Positions 20,228 through 30,589 are shown, numbered from the stretch's first letter. The stretch: 64,000 nt of DNA from Vibrio rhizosphaerae (GCF_024347095.1 NZ_AP024904.1:806001-870000), one strand, 5' to 3'. Notes: a model not told the origin generated them from the letters alone. Numbers and translations: made by a program.

Positions 20228-21306
20228 GTTTTTATGACTCCATAGGTCAGCGTAATACCTTGTTGTTTAAAGGGGTCGCCCAATAGACAGCCGTCACTGA
20301 GCAGCCAGGCGACCGGTTGAGACACACAGCCGACACCCACCGTCTGCCGGACAAATTCCGATTGGGTAAAGCGCCCCGCACAGGTGCTTAAATCGGCGGC
20401 ACTGAACACTTTAAATGGCACCTGATATTGCTGCGTCAGCTGTACAATCGCCGGTTCATCGGCTTTATGGTCAATACTGCCAATCGCGGCCAGCGCAAGC
20501 GGATGCATGTTGAGATGTTGCAGTTGTTGCTGAAAGCACGCGGATAGTCGTTCAGAAGCGATGTTTTTTCGACAACCAATACCGGCCACCAGCCGTTTCG
20601 GGATCAACTGAAAACTGGGGATCGGCCAGTCAGGCCGCGTGTGTTGCATCGATACATCGATCAAGGCGGACAATTGACCCCGGCCAACCTCTTGCTCAGT
20701 CACCACGGTTAAGCCGCGAATATCAAACTGCTGAATCTCAAAGCCGAGGGTAGCTTCAAGCCACGGGTCAATATAAATTCCGACATCATGACCGCTAACC
20801 AGCAGTTGGTTGATGGTTTTGCTTGCCACCCGAAACTGCGCACAGGCCGCATTGAGCTGCTGCGCCAACACATCAAAAGCACAGGTTTGATTGACATCGG
20901 TTGCCGTCGAGATCACCGGCTGTGCGCCAATGCTTCCGGCCACCGTCCGGGCCAGTTCATTCGCGCCCCCGATATGCCCCGACAAGACACTGATGACATG
21001 TTGCCCTTGTTCATCGATCACCAACACAGCCGGGTCGGTAAATTTGTCTTTCAGGAGCGGCGCGATCATACGCACCGCGATGCCACAGGCACCGACAAAA
21101 ATCAGGGCGCTGTCACAGTCAAACCGCTGTGCCACGGTCTGCTTTAGTGTGCCGTCAAAGGGCAGAAAATCGCTCTGAAGATACTTTTCAGCGCAGTAAC
21201 AAGTTATCGACAGTGTCGGCAGAGCCTGACGCAGACGCCGGGCAATACGCTGTCCGCCCGGGGTCAGGCTAAACAGTGAGACGACGTGACCATTAACGGT
21301 ATTCAT
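20212..21306 (-). CDS. cbiG: cobalt-precorrin-5A hydrolase CbiG
   Basis: Opens the delta-lactone of cobalt-precorrin-5A and releases acetaldehyde, 364 residues. An N-terminal domain (about 1-125: [30 protein letters not shown]) and a C-terminal domain ([46 protein letters not shown]) are both complete. The ATG at 21306 is chosen over 21324 since both lie within cbiF and the former keeps the overlap to 14 bases. Confidence 0.94.
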   Translation of the reverse strand: MNTVNGHVVSLFSLTPGGQRIARRLRQALPTLSITCYCAEKYLQSDFLPFDGTLKQTVAQRFDCDSALIFVGACGIAVRMIAPLLKDKFTDPAVLVIDEQGQHVISVLSGHIGGANELARTVAGSIGAQPVISTATDVNQTCAFDVLAQQLNAACAQFRVASKTINQLLVSGHDVGIYIDPWLEATLGFEIQQFDIRGLTVVTEQEVGRGQLSALIDVSMQHTRPDWPIPSFQLIPKRLVAGIGCRKNIASERLSACFQQQLQHLNMHPLALAAIGSIDHKADEPAIVQLTQQYQVPFKVFSAADLSTCAGRFTQSEFVRQTVGVGCVSQPVAWLLSDGCLLGDPFKQQGITLTYGVIKTCYMS

Positions 21307-22060
21307 GACTAAACGCCGCATCATAAAGTTTGGAGTAGTGGTATTCTTCTCCCAAGAAGCGGCCGACCAGAATCAGCGCTGTTTTTTGAATCCCGGCATC
21401 GTTCACCGTTTGCGCAATATCGGCCAGTGTACCTTTGAGAATCTGACAGTCAGGCCAAGTGGCTTTATATACCACCGAGACCGGTGTCTGTACCGGATAC
21501 CCGCCCAGCACCAGTTGCTCAACCACCGCATCAATGCCTTTAACTGACAAGAAAATTGCCATAGATGTCTGATGACCGGCAAAGCGTATCAGCGATTCCA
21601 GTTCAGGGGTCGGCGTCCGCCCAGCCATGCGGGTTATAATAAGGCTCTGCGACACTTCCGGCACCGTGTATTCGACGCCAAGTTCCGCCGCCGCACCGAG
21701 AAAAGAAGACACCCCGGCAATACAGCAAAAACCAATCTGCTGTTTTGCAAGTTCTTCGCCCTGTTCGCGAACCGAGCCATACAAAGATAAATCACCGGTT
21801 TGCAGTCTCACCACCAGCTGATTGTGGCGAATGCCATCCACCATCAGTTGAATAATCTGTTGCAAATGTAAGGACGCACTATCATGGCATGCGGCTTCCG
21901 GTTTACAGTAGTCGAGCAACGCCGGATTAATCAGTGAACCGGCATAAATCACCACATCCGCCTGCTGCAACAAACGATAACCTTTGAGGGTCATCAGTTC
22001 AGGGTCACCGGGACCGGCCCCCACAAAGTAGACTTTACTTTTGTCCGGTATCTCGGTCAT
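21293..22060 (-). CDS. cbiF: cobalt-precorrin-4 C11-methyltransferase CbiF
   Basis: SAM-dependent methylation at C11, 255 residues. [31 protein letters not shown] and [19 protein letters not shown] are the usual signatures, and [10 protein letters not shown] is specific to the CbiF/CobM group. ATGA overlap with cbiT upstream. Confidence 0.95.
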   Translation of the reverse strand: MTEIPDKSKVYFVGAGPGDPELMTLKGYRLLQQADVVIYAGSLINPALLDYCKPEAACHDSASLHLQQIIQLMVDGIRHNQLVVRLQTGDLSLYGSVREQGEELAKQQIGFCCIAGVSSFLGAAAELGVEYTVPEVSQSLIITRMAGRTPTPELESLIRFAGHQTSMAIFLSVKGIDAVVEQLVLGGYPVQTPVSVVYKATWPDCQILKGTLADIAQTVNDAGIQKTALILVGRFLGEEYHYSKLYDAAFSHEYR

Positions 22061-22632
22061 TGTTGACTCCCTTTGGTAGACTTAGTACACGAAATCACAA
22101 ACGTGGGATTATTGGGTTTGAAGTAGTAACTGCTCCCCAGCGGGGTCAGCGGGGACACCATGATCTGCGTACAGTCCAGCTCCCGGATCGGGCAGTGATT
22201 GAGGTGTTCTAACGCCTGATGCAGATTGCCTTGCAGAATAAATGTCATCACCAACCGGCCTTGCTCCGTCAAATGAGCCAGTGCCCAGTCAATAATCGCC
22301 GTGAGATTCCCCCCACTGCCCCCGATAAACATCGCATCGGCCACTATCGGGAGTTCACAAGGCGCCGTAGCCTGCACCAGCGCAACCCGCCCGACATCGT
22401 GGTGCCTGAGATTTTGCTGCATAACTGCAATGGCATGGCTATGCTTTTCAATCGCGGTCACCATCAATTGAGGAAAACGCAGCGCCGCTTCAATAGCAAC
22501 ACTTCCGGTTCCGGCACCGACATCGACAAACCGCTGCGCCTGACCGAGTGCTAAACGATCCAACACCACAGCACGGACTTCCTGCTTGGTCATCGGTACT
22601 TTATCGGCCCTTAGAAATTGACTATCTTTCAT
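22057..22632 (-). CDS. cbiT: cobalt-precorrin-7 C15-methyltransferase (decarboxylating) CbiT
   Basis: Methylates C15 and decarboxylates the C12 acetate, 191 residues. It begins with the family-specific [19 protein letters not shown], followed by a class I methyltransferase domain with [15 protein letters not shown] and FIGGSGGNL. It works with the separate CbiE, which in many species is fused to it as CobL. The 44-base gap to cbiE is the widest spacing inside the operon's enzyme genes. Confidence 0.95.
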   Translation of the reverse strand: MKDSQFLRADKVPMTKQEVRAVVLDRLALGQAQRFVDVGAGTGSVAIEAALRFPQLMVTAIEKHSHAIAVMQQNLRHHDVGRVALVQATAPCELPIVADAMFIGGSGGNLTAIIDWALAHLTEQGRLVMTFILQGNLHQALEHLNHCPIRELDCTQIMVSPLTPLGSSYYFKPNNPTFVISCTKSTKGSQQ

Positions 22633-22676
22633 CGTTTCCTCTTACATTCAGTCACTTTGATTCAACCTGTTTTTGT

Positions 22677-23294
22677 TCAGAACATGCGTTCAGGGGATTC
22701 ATTGAGAACAACGAGCACATTCATGTCATAGTTCCGCTGCACCTGCGCTGCCTGCAACATCGAAATCCGCTGGTCGGCATAACCCAGATTTTCACCAATA
22801 ATGAATGTCCGTTTCAGCTGGCGGACCAGCGCTTGCTGCGCGATGCGATACGGCCCGAGATATTGGTCGGTCACTAACGCAACTTTGTCGTGTGCGAACA
22901 GAAAGTCAAAATCCGGTGACTGACCATGACTGCTGGTGATGTAGAGATCGTTCATATCCATGCCGATTTCAGCAAACAGCATCTGAATCGAACTGATCCC
23001 GGGGACGACTTGCCTTTCATCGGGCGAAAAATGCTGGCAGATCCGTTTGCCGATCCCAAATAACATCGGATCCCCAGAAGCGAGCACCACGACCTGACGC
23101 GAAGCAAGTGCCGCCAGAGATTGCATCATGGCGTCGATACTGCCCGACATCGCTATCCGCTCCCCCTGAAAATCAGGGAATAGGCGCAATAATCTCGGCC
23201 AGCCGACCAACACCTCAGCCCGTGTAATCAACTGACGTGCCGCAAGCGTTAACATGTCCTCCCGCCCGGGGCCGGTGCCGACGACATAAATCAT
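22677..23294 (-). CDS. cbiE: cobalt-precorrin-7 C5-methyltransferase CbiE
   Basis: Methylates C5, 205 residues. The SUMT-like fold starts at [18 protein letters not shown], with [14 protein letters not shown] and [14 protein letters not shown]. It partners CbiT. ATGA overlap with the cbiD stop (23291-23294). Confidence 0.94.
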   Translation of the reverse strand: MIYVVGTGPGREDMLTLAARQLITRAEVLVGWPRLLRLFPDFQGERIAMSGSIDAMMQSLAALASRQVVVLASGDPMLFGIGKRICQHFSPDERQVVPGISSIQMLFAEIGMDMNDLYITSSHGQSPDFDFLFAHDKVALVTDQYLGPYRIAQQALVRQLKRTFIIGENLGYADQRISMLQAAQVQRNYDMNVLVVLNESPERMF

Positions 23295-24427
23295 TGGTAA
23301 TCCTCCAGAATGGCATCAATCGGTCGCTGCGAGCCTAAGATCTGATGGTCATAAGAAAACAGCACCACATCACACTTCAACGGATGACTGGCATAGCGCA
23401 GCATGTCTGCGATCCGCGTGCAGATCCGCTGCGCCAGCGCGGTATACACCGCCTGATAGCCATCCTGTTCAATCAATGCCAGCGCTTCTTCGGTGGTCGG
23501 ACAGGCATAAACCTGTTGCAACAAAGCATTCGGTGCCCCCAGCAACGCCAGATGAGTGACCAGCGTTTCCATCCGGGCATCGGCAATATGCGAATGGGTA
23601 TGAAAAACACCGGCGGCAATCTTAATCAGTTTGCCGATATGCCCGACCAGCAAAACTTGTTCAAATTCGAGACGATTGGCCTCTTGCAGCATGTAGCCGA
23701 CAAAATTACTCATGGTCACGACCATTTCATGATTCAGATGCAGTTGCTGACGCACGAACCGCTCGCCATGATTGCCCGGGACCAAAATGACCCGGCGGTG
23801 TCCCTGTGCTTTTTTCTGCTCCAGCGCAATGGCTAACGAACGTTTCCAGCTCTCTTCAGACATCGGCGTCACAATCCCGGTAGTGCCGATGATCGAAATC
23901 CCGTTTTCAATCCCCAGCTTGGCATTGTAGGTTTGCCGGGCTCGCTCAATCCCTTCCGGGGCGAAAATCTCGACCGTTACGCCTTGATTCGGCCCGATGA
24001 CCTCACGAACCGCCTGTTCAATGGTATGCCGCGGGGTTTTATTGATTGCCGCACTGCCGACCGGTAAACCAACCCCTTGCCGTGTCACGGTGCCGATACC
24101 TGCCCCGCCGATAATCTCAATCGCGGTTCCGGGATGGCGGCTCACCCGGGCGAAGATCAACATCCCGTGGGTGGCATCGACATCATCCCCGCCATCTTTG
24201 CGAATCGCGGCAACCGCTTCGGACTCGGCAACAGAGGCTTGTTCCACGCTCAGATGCAGAGACACACCGGAAGGTGTCACAATAGAGACTTGATGAATCA
24301 GTTGCTGACGCAGCAACATCAGCGCTGCCACTTTCGCTGCCGCGGTCGCACACGAGCCGGTGGTATAGCCCTTGCGATAAGCTTTCCCACGGTGCCAGAT
24401 AAGATCCTGAAGTGCAGGTTCGGTCAT
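23291..24427 (-). CDS. cbiD: cobalt-precorrin-5B C1-methyltransferase CbiD
   Basis: Methylates C1 in the anaerobic route, 378 residues; the protein has no counterpart among SUMT-type enzymes and is diagnostic of the early-cobalt pathway. [27 protein letters not shown] and [16 protein letters not shown] are the standard motifs. Start choice: ATG at 24427 forms a TGATG overlap with the cbiC stop and has GGAGG seven bases upstream; a GTG one codon earlier is the alternative. Confidence 0.95.
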   Translation of the reverse strand: MTEPALQDLIWHRGKAYRKGYTTGSCATAAAKVAALMLLRQQLIHQVSIVTPSGVSLHLSVEQASVAESEAVAAIRKDGGDDVDATHGMLIFARVSRHPGTAIEIIGGAGIGTVTRQGVGLPVGSAAINKTPRHTIEQAVREVIGPNQGVTVEIFAPEGIERARQTYNAKLGIENGISIIGTTGIVTPMSEESWKRSLAIALEQKKAQGHRRVILVPGNHGERFVRQQLHLNHEMVVTMSNFVGYMLQEANRLEFEQVLLVGHIGKLIKIAAGVFHTHSHIADARMETLVTHLALLGAPNALLQQVYACPTTEEALALIEQDGYQAVYTALAQRICTRIADMLRYASHPLKCDVVLFSYDHQILGSQRPIDAILEDYQ

Positions 24428-25104
24428 CACGCCTCCTGCATGTGATACAACACCGCATTGACAATCGCGGCAGCGACATTGCTGCCGCCTTTGCGTCCGA
24501 GGGCTGTAATGAAAGGAAAATCGCTGTCGTACAGGGCTTGTTTCGATTCAGCCGCGCCGACAAAGCCTACCGGGACACCGATGGTCACAGGCCGGTTTGC
24601 ACCGGCACTCTGCAGCAGCTGAAACAGTGCGGTCGGGGCATTACCGAACACAAACACCGCGTTTTCAGTTTCCGCCAATGCCTTGTCAACTGCGACCATC
24701 GAACGGGTTTTACCTTGTGCCTTGGCCGTCGCTGCCACATCCGGGTCGGCAATATAGCAACGCACCTCACAGCCAAACTGACGTAACAGGGATTTATTCA
24801 TCCCGGCCAGCACCATGGTCGTGTCGGTATAAAACACACATCCGGCGGCAATCTGACCCGGTAAATCCGTCAACACCGTAGGGGAAAATTTCAGTATCTC
24901 CAGCCAGTCAAAATCGGCGGTCGTGTGAATCGCCCGGGTCATGATTTTTTTCTCAAGCGGATGATGAAAACGATAGGCCGGAAAATCGGTTTCAATGATC
25001 TGATCAATGATCTCGAAACTGGTCGCTTCAATTTGCTGCGGCTGTTGAATAAAAGGTTGCGGGGGCTGACTTGTTGTCTGACCTGAGTTGGCGTTCGCTT
25101 TCAT
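24427..25104 (-). CDS. cbiC: cobalt-precorrin-8 methylmutase CbiC
   Basis: Moves the C11 methyl to C12, giving cobyrinate, 225 residues. An N-terminal Gln/Pro-rich extension of about 25 residues precedes the core ([12 protein letters not shown]). The catalytic histidine is in [27 protein letters not shown] and [13 protein letters not shown] follow. It is the first gene after the cobalamin riboswitch; the usual first gene of the Salmonella operon, cbiA, and cbiB are absent here. Confidence 0.94.
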   Translation of the reverse strand: MKANANSGQTTSQPPQPFIQQPQQIEATSFEIIDQIIETDFPAYRFHHPLEKKIMTRAIHTTADFDWLEILKFSPTVLTDLPGQIAAGCVFYTDTTMVLAGMNKSLLRQFGCEVRCYIADPDVAATAKAQGKTRSMVAVDKALAETENAVFVFGNAPTALFQLLQSAGANRPVTIGVPVGFVGAAESKQALYDSDFPFITALGRKGGSNVAAAIVNAVLYHMQEA

Positions 25105-25130
25105 AAACCATCAATCACTCTTAACTAAGA

Positions 25131-25167
25131 ACCGTTGAACCCAGTCTTATTGCACCAAGACGGGTTG
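25131..25167 (-). promoter_or_regulatory. possible expression-platform hairpin before cbiC
   Basis: In the transcript, AACCCGTCTT and AAGACTGGGTT can pair with one bulged base around an 8-base loop, about 30-60 bases before the cbiC start. It may block or shape the translation start in response to the upstream riboswitch; this is inference. Confidence 0.45.
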
Positions 25168-25210
25168 AACCAAGTTCGTTTTACGGGTGAATTGCGGGTA
25201 TGAAGCAACT

Positions 25211-25235
25211 GTCTTCAAATCGACGATTTGAAGAC
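25211..25235 (-). promoter_or_regulatory. perfect 11-bp hairpin downstream of the cobalamin riboswitch
   Basis: GTCTTCAAATC (25211-25221) and GATTTGAAGAC (25225-25235) pair perfectly around a 3-base loop. It lies just 3' of the riboswitch in the transcript. No U tract follows, so it is not a standard terminator; it may be a spacer helix or part of the expression platform. Confidence 0.7.
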
Positions 25236-25274
25236 TGCACCTTACTCGCTTCCCACCGAAGGAGTTACGGCATT

Positions 25275-25400
25275 GCTTCGACTCGTCTTCTGACTTAGCG
25301 TCAACCTTCCTGATCCCTTCCCGTTTACACAGTGGTTTGATCAGGTCGTCAGCATTACAGCAGCGGGGGCTGTGGAGGAATTGCACCTCACTTCCGATTT
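25275..25400 (-). promoter_or_regulatory. cobalamin riboswitch controlling the cbi operon
   Basis: Read on the minus strand, the leader shows the conserved elements in order: GGAAGTGAGGTGCAATTCC, CAGCCCCCGCTGCTGTAA, the B12-box-like ACCACTG, GGGAAGG, and AAGTCAGAAGAC. These match the adenosylcobalamin aptamer consensus. It ends about 170 bases before cbiC, so binding of the coenzyme should switch off the whole cbiC-to-cbiO operon. Confidence 0.9.
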
Positions 25401-25705
25401 GATATCCCAATCACCGCCACATCGCATGAACCATGCGAGTCGAACACAGGCGGCAAGCCCTGACAGCCAGCACTTTCGCGCTGTATTTTCCAGGGGCTGA
25501 ATATCAAATCATCATCAAAGCAATGATATTTATTCGTATGAACACACTGACAGAACAGGCTCAGATTGCATTGATAATCATCAATGTATCGTCACATAAT
25601 CGCAGTAGTGCCGATTGTTCACAGATCGATTTCCCTTCGCCCAAAAATATTCATCTGTAGCCGATAAACCCCTGTCTGGATCAACGATCTTTTCTGACGG
25701 GCAGT

Positions 25706-25753
25706 GTTCAATAAACGAAAAGTTCAATAAACGAACGTTTAATAAGCGTAACG
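25706..25753. repeat. three 16-bp direct repeats upstream of cobA
   Basis: gttcaataaacgaaaa (25706-25721), gttcaataaacgaacg (25722-25737) and the weaker tttaataagcgtaacg (25738-25753) run head to tail, ending 33 bases before the cobA start. They overlap the likely promoter or leader. Confidence 0.8.
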
Positions 25754-25785
25754 GTCACTCCGACCAATGAATATGAGGTAAAACG

Positions 25786-26562
25786 ATGAAAGGCAAAGTA
25801 TGGTTGGTGGGCGCCGGGCCGGGCGATCCGACATTGCTGACCGTGAAAGCACTTTACTGCATTCGTCAGGCCGAAGTGATCGTCTATGACCGTCTGGTCA
25901 GTGATGAGATTTTGCAGGAAGCGCCATCCCACTGCAAAATGGTTAATGTCGGCAAATTGCCTCATTATCATCCCATTCCTCAGGATGATATCAACGACTG
26001 CCTGATCCAGTTTGCGTTGCAGGGCCACAATGTGGTGCGTTTGAAAGGCGGCGATCCTTATGTGTTCGGTCGCGGCGGCGAAGAAGCCGAAGCACTGGCA
26101 GCATTCGATATTGCGTTTGAAGTCATTCCCGGCATCAGTTCAGCGATTGGCGGACTCGCCTATGCCGGGATTCCGGTCACGCATCGTGATTGTGCGTCGT
26201 CTTTTCATGTGGTCACCGGCCATTTGCAACAGGGCAAAGATCCGCTCGACTGGACACAGTTTTCCAGACTGGACGGGACGCTGGTGATTCTGATGGGCAT
26301 GAGCCAAATCAAACACATCTGTCAACGGCTGATGGATGGCGGTAAACCGCTCAGTACCCCGGCGGCTGTGGTTCGTTATGCCAGCCGGGACAATCAGCAA
26401 GTGGTCACCGGCACTGTTGCCAATATTGCCCAGCGTGTAGAAGAAGCTCAGATCAAATCTCCCGCATTGATTGTGATTGGCGGTGTTGCGGCAAAACATG
26501 CCACGCTTTCGTTTCAGGCGACTTGTCGCCACATCAGCGAGCTGGCTGAGTTGATAGAATAA
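25786..26562 (+). CDS. cobA: uroporphyrinogen-III C-methyltransferase (SUMT)
   Basis: Two-step methylation of uroporphyrinogen III to precorrin-2, feeding both siroheme and the cbi pathway, 258 residues. [57 protein letters not shown] and MGMSQIKHI are typical of stand-alone SUMT; there is no CysG-type dehydrogenase/ferrochelatase domain. It is transcribed divergently from the riboswitch-controlled operon, and no second riboswitch was seen in front of it. aggtaaaac precedes the ATG. Confidence 0.94.
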   Translation: MKGKVWLVGAGPGDPTLLTVKALYCIRQAEVIVYDRLVSDEILQEAPSHCKMVNVGKLPHYHPIPQDDINDCLIQFALQGHNVVRLKGGDPYVFGRGGEEAEALAAFDIAFEVIPGISSAIGGLAYAGIPVTHRDCASSFHVVTGHLQQGKDPLDWTQFSRLDGTLVILMGMSQIKHICQRLMDGGKPLSTPAAVVRYASRDNQQVVTGTVANIAQRVEEAQIKSPALIVIGGVAAKHATLSFQATCRHISELAELIE

Positions 26563-26578
26563 GGGGAAGCCGCCCTCT

Positions 26579-27187
26579 TCATACCGTTAGCGGACATGCG
26601 ATGCTGTTCACGGTCAGATAGGCCTGTCCCTGATAGCGGTTGAGGGTGAGATGCGTCACACTCTGGTTCGGAATCGCCAGCCCGGTGTACCACTGCGGGT
26701 TGCGCCAGTCCAGCCCGAGTACATGCGCCAGTATGTAGCGAATCGGCCCGCCATGGGCAATGATCAAAGTATCATGCTGGCACTGTTCAAGCAGGGCTTC
26801 CCACGCTTCAGTCACTCGAGCCACGCCGTGGGCCAATGGTTCAGCCTCCGGCAAAGGGGCATGCGCCGGATCCGCCCAGAACTGTTCTAAGGTCTCCCAT
26901 TCGTCTTGCAACGCATCAAACGGCACCCCGTCAAACCGACCGAAATGCTGCTCTTTGAACCGTTCATCTACCGTTAAATTCAGGGCCGGATTCAATGCCG
27001 TTAATTGTTCTGCCAAATCGCGGCAACGTGATAACGGCGAGCTATAGATGGTCTGAAACGGATACTGGCTCAGTAAAGCCCGTGCCATCGTTTGTTGGGT
27101 CACTTCATCGACACGGGCATCCGTATGTCCGTTCAGCGCCGGTTTGCCTTCGGTTTTCCCGTGTCGCAGCAAATATAAGTGAATCAT
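26579..27187 (-). CDS. cobC: histidine phosphatase, CobC-like alpha-ribazole phosphatase
   Basis: Member of the phosphoglycerate-mutase-like phosphatases, 202 residues from the ATG at 27187 (AAGGAAA before it). The phosphohistidine motif is LLRHGKTEG, the second histidine IIAHGGPIRY, and the acid in the EQHFGRFDG region matches CobC (alpha-ribazole-5'-phosphate phosphatase of lower-loop assembly). The gene sits beside cobA, convergent with it over 16 bases, which supports the cobalamin role; a general histidine phosphatase cannot be excluded. Confidence 0.75.
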   Translation of the reverse strand: MIHLYLLRHGKTEGKPALNGHTDARVDEVTQQTMARALLSQYPFQTIYSSPLSRCRDLAEQLTALNPALNLTVDERFKEQHFGRFDGVPFDALQDEWETLEQFWADPAHAPLPEAEPLAHGVARVTEAWEALLEQCQHDTLIIAHGGPIRYILAHVLGLDWRNPQWYTGLAIPNQSVTHLTLNRYQGQAYLTVNSIACPLTV

Positions 27188-27585
27188 CTGGTTTCCTTGA
27201 ATCTCCGAGGATCCCAGCATAGCAATTTCTGCAAAAAGTACACTCGATTTTCAGAATGGAACAGCGCAGCTATTGTTGCAACAACCAACCTTCCTGAAAT
27301 GAATTTGTGATCAGTTCAATAGTTCGGATGAATATTTCATCCGGTTGCATGATTCTCATCCCTAATTCGGTGACGATTCGCACAGAACAGACGGATCATA
27401 CCATTCTACGCCTGCCGCATTCCTCCCGGTCATTTGAACAGGTGGAGGAGCACTCCGCCATGATTTGTTTCTATGCTAATGCGTGTTGATGTGTCGCCCC
27501 GTGAATTTTCAAACGATTGCGAGGCATGTTGACGAAACATGTTCACGAAACAATAAATACAAACTGAAATGGTTAGGATGAGAAT
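27188..27585. other. intergenic region upstream of the amylase gene
   Basis: 398 bases with no gene. The last 100 bases contain an imperfect repeat around acgaaac (gttgacgaaacatgttcacgaaac, 27530-27551) near the likely amylase promoter, and aggatgag as ribosome binding site. The promoter of the cobC-like gene must also lie here. Confidence 0.45.
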
Positions 27586-29625
27586 ATGAACAACAAATTA
27601 TCGACCGGAATCATGCTATGCGGCTGCCTGTGGGGGCTCTCTCCCGCCTATGCACAAGATGCACCTAAAACCGCTTTTGTTCATTTATTTGAATGGCATT
27701 GGTCTGACATTGCGACCGAGTGCGAAGACTTTCTGGGGCCGAAAGGGTTTGCGGCCGTCCAGATTTCGCCGCCTCAGAAAAGCATCGATAAAGCGGCATG
27801 GTGGTCTCGCTATCAGCCCGTGAGTTACCAGTTTGATAACCGCAGTGGTAACCGCGAGCAGTTCAAAGATATGGTCAGTCGCTGTAAAGCGGCAGGCGTT
27901 GATATTTATCTCGATGCCGTGATCAATCATATGGCCGCGTTAAACCGTAGCTTCCCCGATGTGCCTTATGGCCCCAACGATTTCCACACCTGTACCGACA
28001 ATATTAATTACGGGAATCGCTGGCAAGTGCAAAACTGCGATTTGGTCGGCCTGAATGACTTAAAAACCGAATCAGACGATGTGCGGCAAAAAATTGCGGA
28101 CTATATGAATGATGCCATCAGTATGGGGGTTGCCGGTTTCCGAATTGATGCTGCCAAACATATTCCGGCAGGCGATATTGCTGCGATAAAAAGTAAACTC
28201 AACGGCAATCCATATATCTTTCAGGAGGTGATTGGCGCAGGCGGTGAGCCGATCCAGCCCTCAGAATATATTGGCAATGGGGATGTCACAGAGTTTAACT
28301 TTGCCCGTACCCTTGGCAGCAAATTTAAAAACGGCCACATCAATGAGCTGAAAGCGTTGAATCATTGGAGCGGCTGGCTCCCCAGCGAAGATGCCGTTGT
28401 ATTTGTCACCAATCATGATGATGAACGCACCAATGCCAGCAACGAGCTGACCTATAAAGACCAAGGCAATTTATACATGCTCGGCAATGTGTTCATGTTG
28501 GCCTACCCTTATGGCTATCCGAAAATTATGTCCGGCTATCAGTTTAATCACAGTGATGATGCACCGCCGGCGACTGGTGTCCACTCAGGAAATGCCTGCC
28601 GCTTGAATGGCGGTGACTGGATCTGTACCCATCAATGGCGCGGTGTTGCCAATATGGTTGCCTTTCGCAACGTTACCGCCACGCAGCAACAAGTTACTCA
28701 CTGGTGGGACAACGGTAGCAATCAGATCGCGTTCGGCCGTGGCGGACTTGGGTTTGTGGTCATTAATCGCAGTGATACCGCGGCACTGGACAAAACGCTG
28801 AATACCGGCATGCCTGAAGGGGACTACTGCGATATTATCTCCGGTAATTTTGACCCGAATCATGGTGCGTGCAGCGGCAATATCATTCACGTCGATAGTC
28901 AGGGTAACGCCACATTCCATGTCCCTTTGCAAAATGCAGCAGCGATTCACATGGGGACGAAAATCGATGGCGGAACACCACCACCGCAACCGAATGAACC
29001 CGTTCCTGCAACAGCAGTGAGTGCTCAGGCGATCTGCTACTACGACCACAATACCGCGTTGAATAGCCCCACCCTTTATTATTGGAACGTCGAGCCGATC
29101 GGCGCATTACAAGCCACCACTTGGCCCGGGGTCGCGATGACGAAAAATGGTGACTTTGCTTGCTTTGAACCCGGAGTCAGGCTCACAGCCGTGAATGTCA
29201 TTTTCTCGGATCAGGGTGCCTCTAAAACTGTTGATCTCACCACACAGTCCGGTACTTGTTACTTCAACGGCAACTGGCAATCGCTGAGTGAATGTGGCTT
29301 CACCATTCAATCCGGAGATAACGGCAATCCTACGGTGCAGAATAACAAAATTTGTTATGACAACCGGCAGCACTTTAATCAGCCTTATCTCTATTTCTGG
29401 AATGTCAAAGCAGCCTCTCCTGTCAATGCGGTATCGTGGCCGGGTGTCGCCATGACGAAGGAAAACAACAGCTATTGCTATGATTTTCATCAGGAACTCA
29501 CTTCCCTGAATGTAATTTTCAGTGACAATGGCAGCCGCCAGACCAGCGATTTATCGGCAACACCACCGAAGCTCTGTTATCAAGCCAGTCAGTGGCAGGA
29601 TATGACGGTATGTAGTACCAATTAA
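27586..29625 (+). CDS. secreted alpha-amylase (GH13) with two C-terminal starch-binding-like repeats
   Basis: Endo-hydrolysis of starch alpha-1,4 links outside the cell, 679 residues. Signal peptide of about 24 residues ending AYAQD. The GH13 barrel has DAVINHM, GFRIDAAKH with nucleophile D188, acid/base E214 in IFQEVIG, and NHDD with D278; domain C extends to about residue 470 (animal-type/actinobacterial subfamily, GAFGFRGGV-like loop not complete). After a Pro-rich linker, two repeats of about 95 residues (about 480-565 and 585-672) share ICY, YYWNV/YFWNV, WPGVAMTK and LNVIFSD; they resemble CBM25/26-type starch-binding domains. Transcribed alone and ended by a strong terminator. Confidence 0.93.
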   Translation: MNNKLSTGIMLCGCLWGLSPAYAQDAPKTAFVHLFEWHWSDIATECEDFLGPKGFAAVQISPPQKSIDKAAWWSRYQPVSYQFDNRSGNREQFKDMVSRCKAAGVDIYLDAVINHMAALNRSFPDVPYGPNDFHTCTDNINYGNRWQVQNCDLVGLNDLKTESDDVRQKIADYMNDAISMGVAGFRIDAAKHIPAGDIAAIKSKLNGNPYIFQEVIGAGGEPIQPSEYIGNGDVTEFNFARTLGSKFKNGHINELKALNHWSGWLPSEDAVVFVTNHDDERTNASNELTYKDQGNLYMLGNVFMLAYPYGYPKIMSGYQFNHSDDAPPATGVHSGNACRLNGGDWICTHQWRGVANMVAFRNVTATQQQVTHWWDNGSNQIAFGRGGLGFVVINRSDTAALDKTLNTGMPEGDYCDIISGNFDPNHGACSGNIIHVDSQGNATFHVPLQNAAAIHMGTKIDGGTPPPQPNEPVPATAVSAQAICYYDHNTALNSPTLYYWNVEPIGALQATTWPGVAMTKNGDFACFEPGVRLTAVNVIFSDQGASKTVDLTTQSGTCYFNGNWQSLSECGFTIQSGDNGNPTVQNNKICYDNRQHFNQPYLYFWNVKAASPVNAVSWPGVAMTKENNSYCYDFHQELTSLNVIFSDNGSRQTSDLSATPPKLCYQASQWQDMTVCSTN

Positions 29626-29705
29626 GCCACACGCACTATCGGTCCGGGAGAAAATGAAGCCGCTGTCAGGGCTGTTTGCAAATGATGATCCGTATGGGTG
29701 ATCCG

Positions 29706-29729
29706 CGAGCCGCGTTTGCGGCTCGTTTT
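29706..29729 (+). terminator. rho-independent terminator of the amylase gene
   Basis: Perfect 8-bp stem CGAGCCGC (29706-29713) / GCGGCTCG (29718-29725), 4-base loop, then TTTT. The same stem recurs at 41108 and 42861. Confidence 0.9.
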
Positions 29730-29806
29730 GGGTTGGGGAATTTAAACTTAAATGACAACCTGCGAGCCGGGTGACACAAGGAGCGTAACCGGCACGCATC
29801 CCCCAG

Positions 29807-30589
29807 TTAACGCTGATCGATATGAGCAGAAAAACCGCTTAATTGTGGATTCATCTCTGATTTCAACGTTAAGGACGGAATATCATAAGCCCCGCCATTT
29901 TGAGTAAGGTAAGCAATCGGATCGGCTGTTGCTAAGCTATCCAAACGCGCCTCTAACTCCGCACAGGTTTGTTGAAACCGAGCCTCATTCATGGCTCCGA
30001 CCCGGTACATCACATAAGGGGGTAAGACTTGAAAGCCGGGATAAAATAATATCCCGTGATGGATCGGAAACAAAATGTCATCAATCGGTCCGTTGACGCC
30101 CCGTGCGCTGTAGTGGGATTCCCAACCACCGGCTGTCACAACTAACATCGCGCGCTTGCCAGATAAGCGCCCTTCTCCGTAGCGATCGCCCCAATGGGTG
30201 TCAGAGTGCTCGCCATATCCATAAGCAAAACCATAGGCATAGACTCGTTCAAACCAGCCCTTCATGATCGCCGGCATGGAAAACCACCACAACGGAAACT
30301 GGAAGATGACATGGTCAGCCCATAATAATTTTTCTTGTTCATTAGCAATATCAAGCGATTGAGTGCCACTTTCATAAGCATGTTTCGAATCGAGTGACGG
30401 GTGAAATGGTTCCGATGGGTCTTTGGATAACACATCGTGCCGGTCCAGAACTGCTTTCCAGTTCATCTCATATAAGTCTGATACTTGTACCGAATGGCCG
30501 GTGGCTCGTAAGTGATCAACCATGTGAACTTTTAACGCATGATTCAGGGACTGGGACTCCGGGTGTGCATAAACAATCAAGATGTTCAT
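29807..30589 (-). CDS. NAD(P)H:quinone oxidoreductase-like flavoprotein (Flavodoxin_2 fold)
   Basis: A 260-residue flavoprotein. ILIVYAHPESQSLNHAL at the N-terminus and VIFQFPLWWFSMPAIMKGWFERVY at about residues 95-118 are diagnostic for the NQO1/MdaB type; VTAGGWESHYSARGVNG follows. It reduces quinones or nitro/azo compounds with two electrons. The upstream LysR gene is divergent with an 88-base gap, the classical arrangement for a regulator and its target. A second family member, more distant, lies at 10702. Confidence 0.9.
   Translation of the reverse strand: MNILIVYAHPESQSLNHALKVHMVDHLRATGHSVQVSDLYEMNWKAVLDRHDVLSKDPSEPFHPSLDSKHAYESGTQSLDIANEQEKLLWADHVIFQFPLWWFSMPAIMKGWFERVYAYGFAYGYGEHSDTHWGDRYGEGRLSGKRAMLVVTAGGWESHYSARGVNGPIDDILFPIHHGILFYPGFQVLPPYVMYRVGAMNEARFQQTCAELEARLDSLATADPIAYLTQNGGAYDIPSLTLKSEMNPQLSGFSAHIDQR

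Noticed and set aside
25147-25410. 87-codon minus-strand ORF
   Set aside because: It runs through the cobalamin riboswitch, whose conserved elements explain the sequence, and it has no protein-like features.
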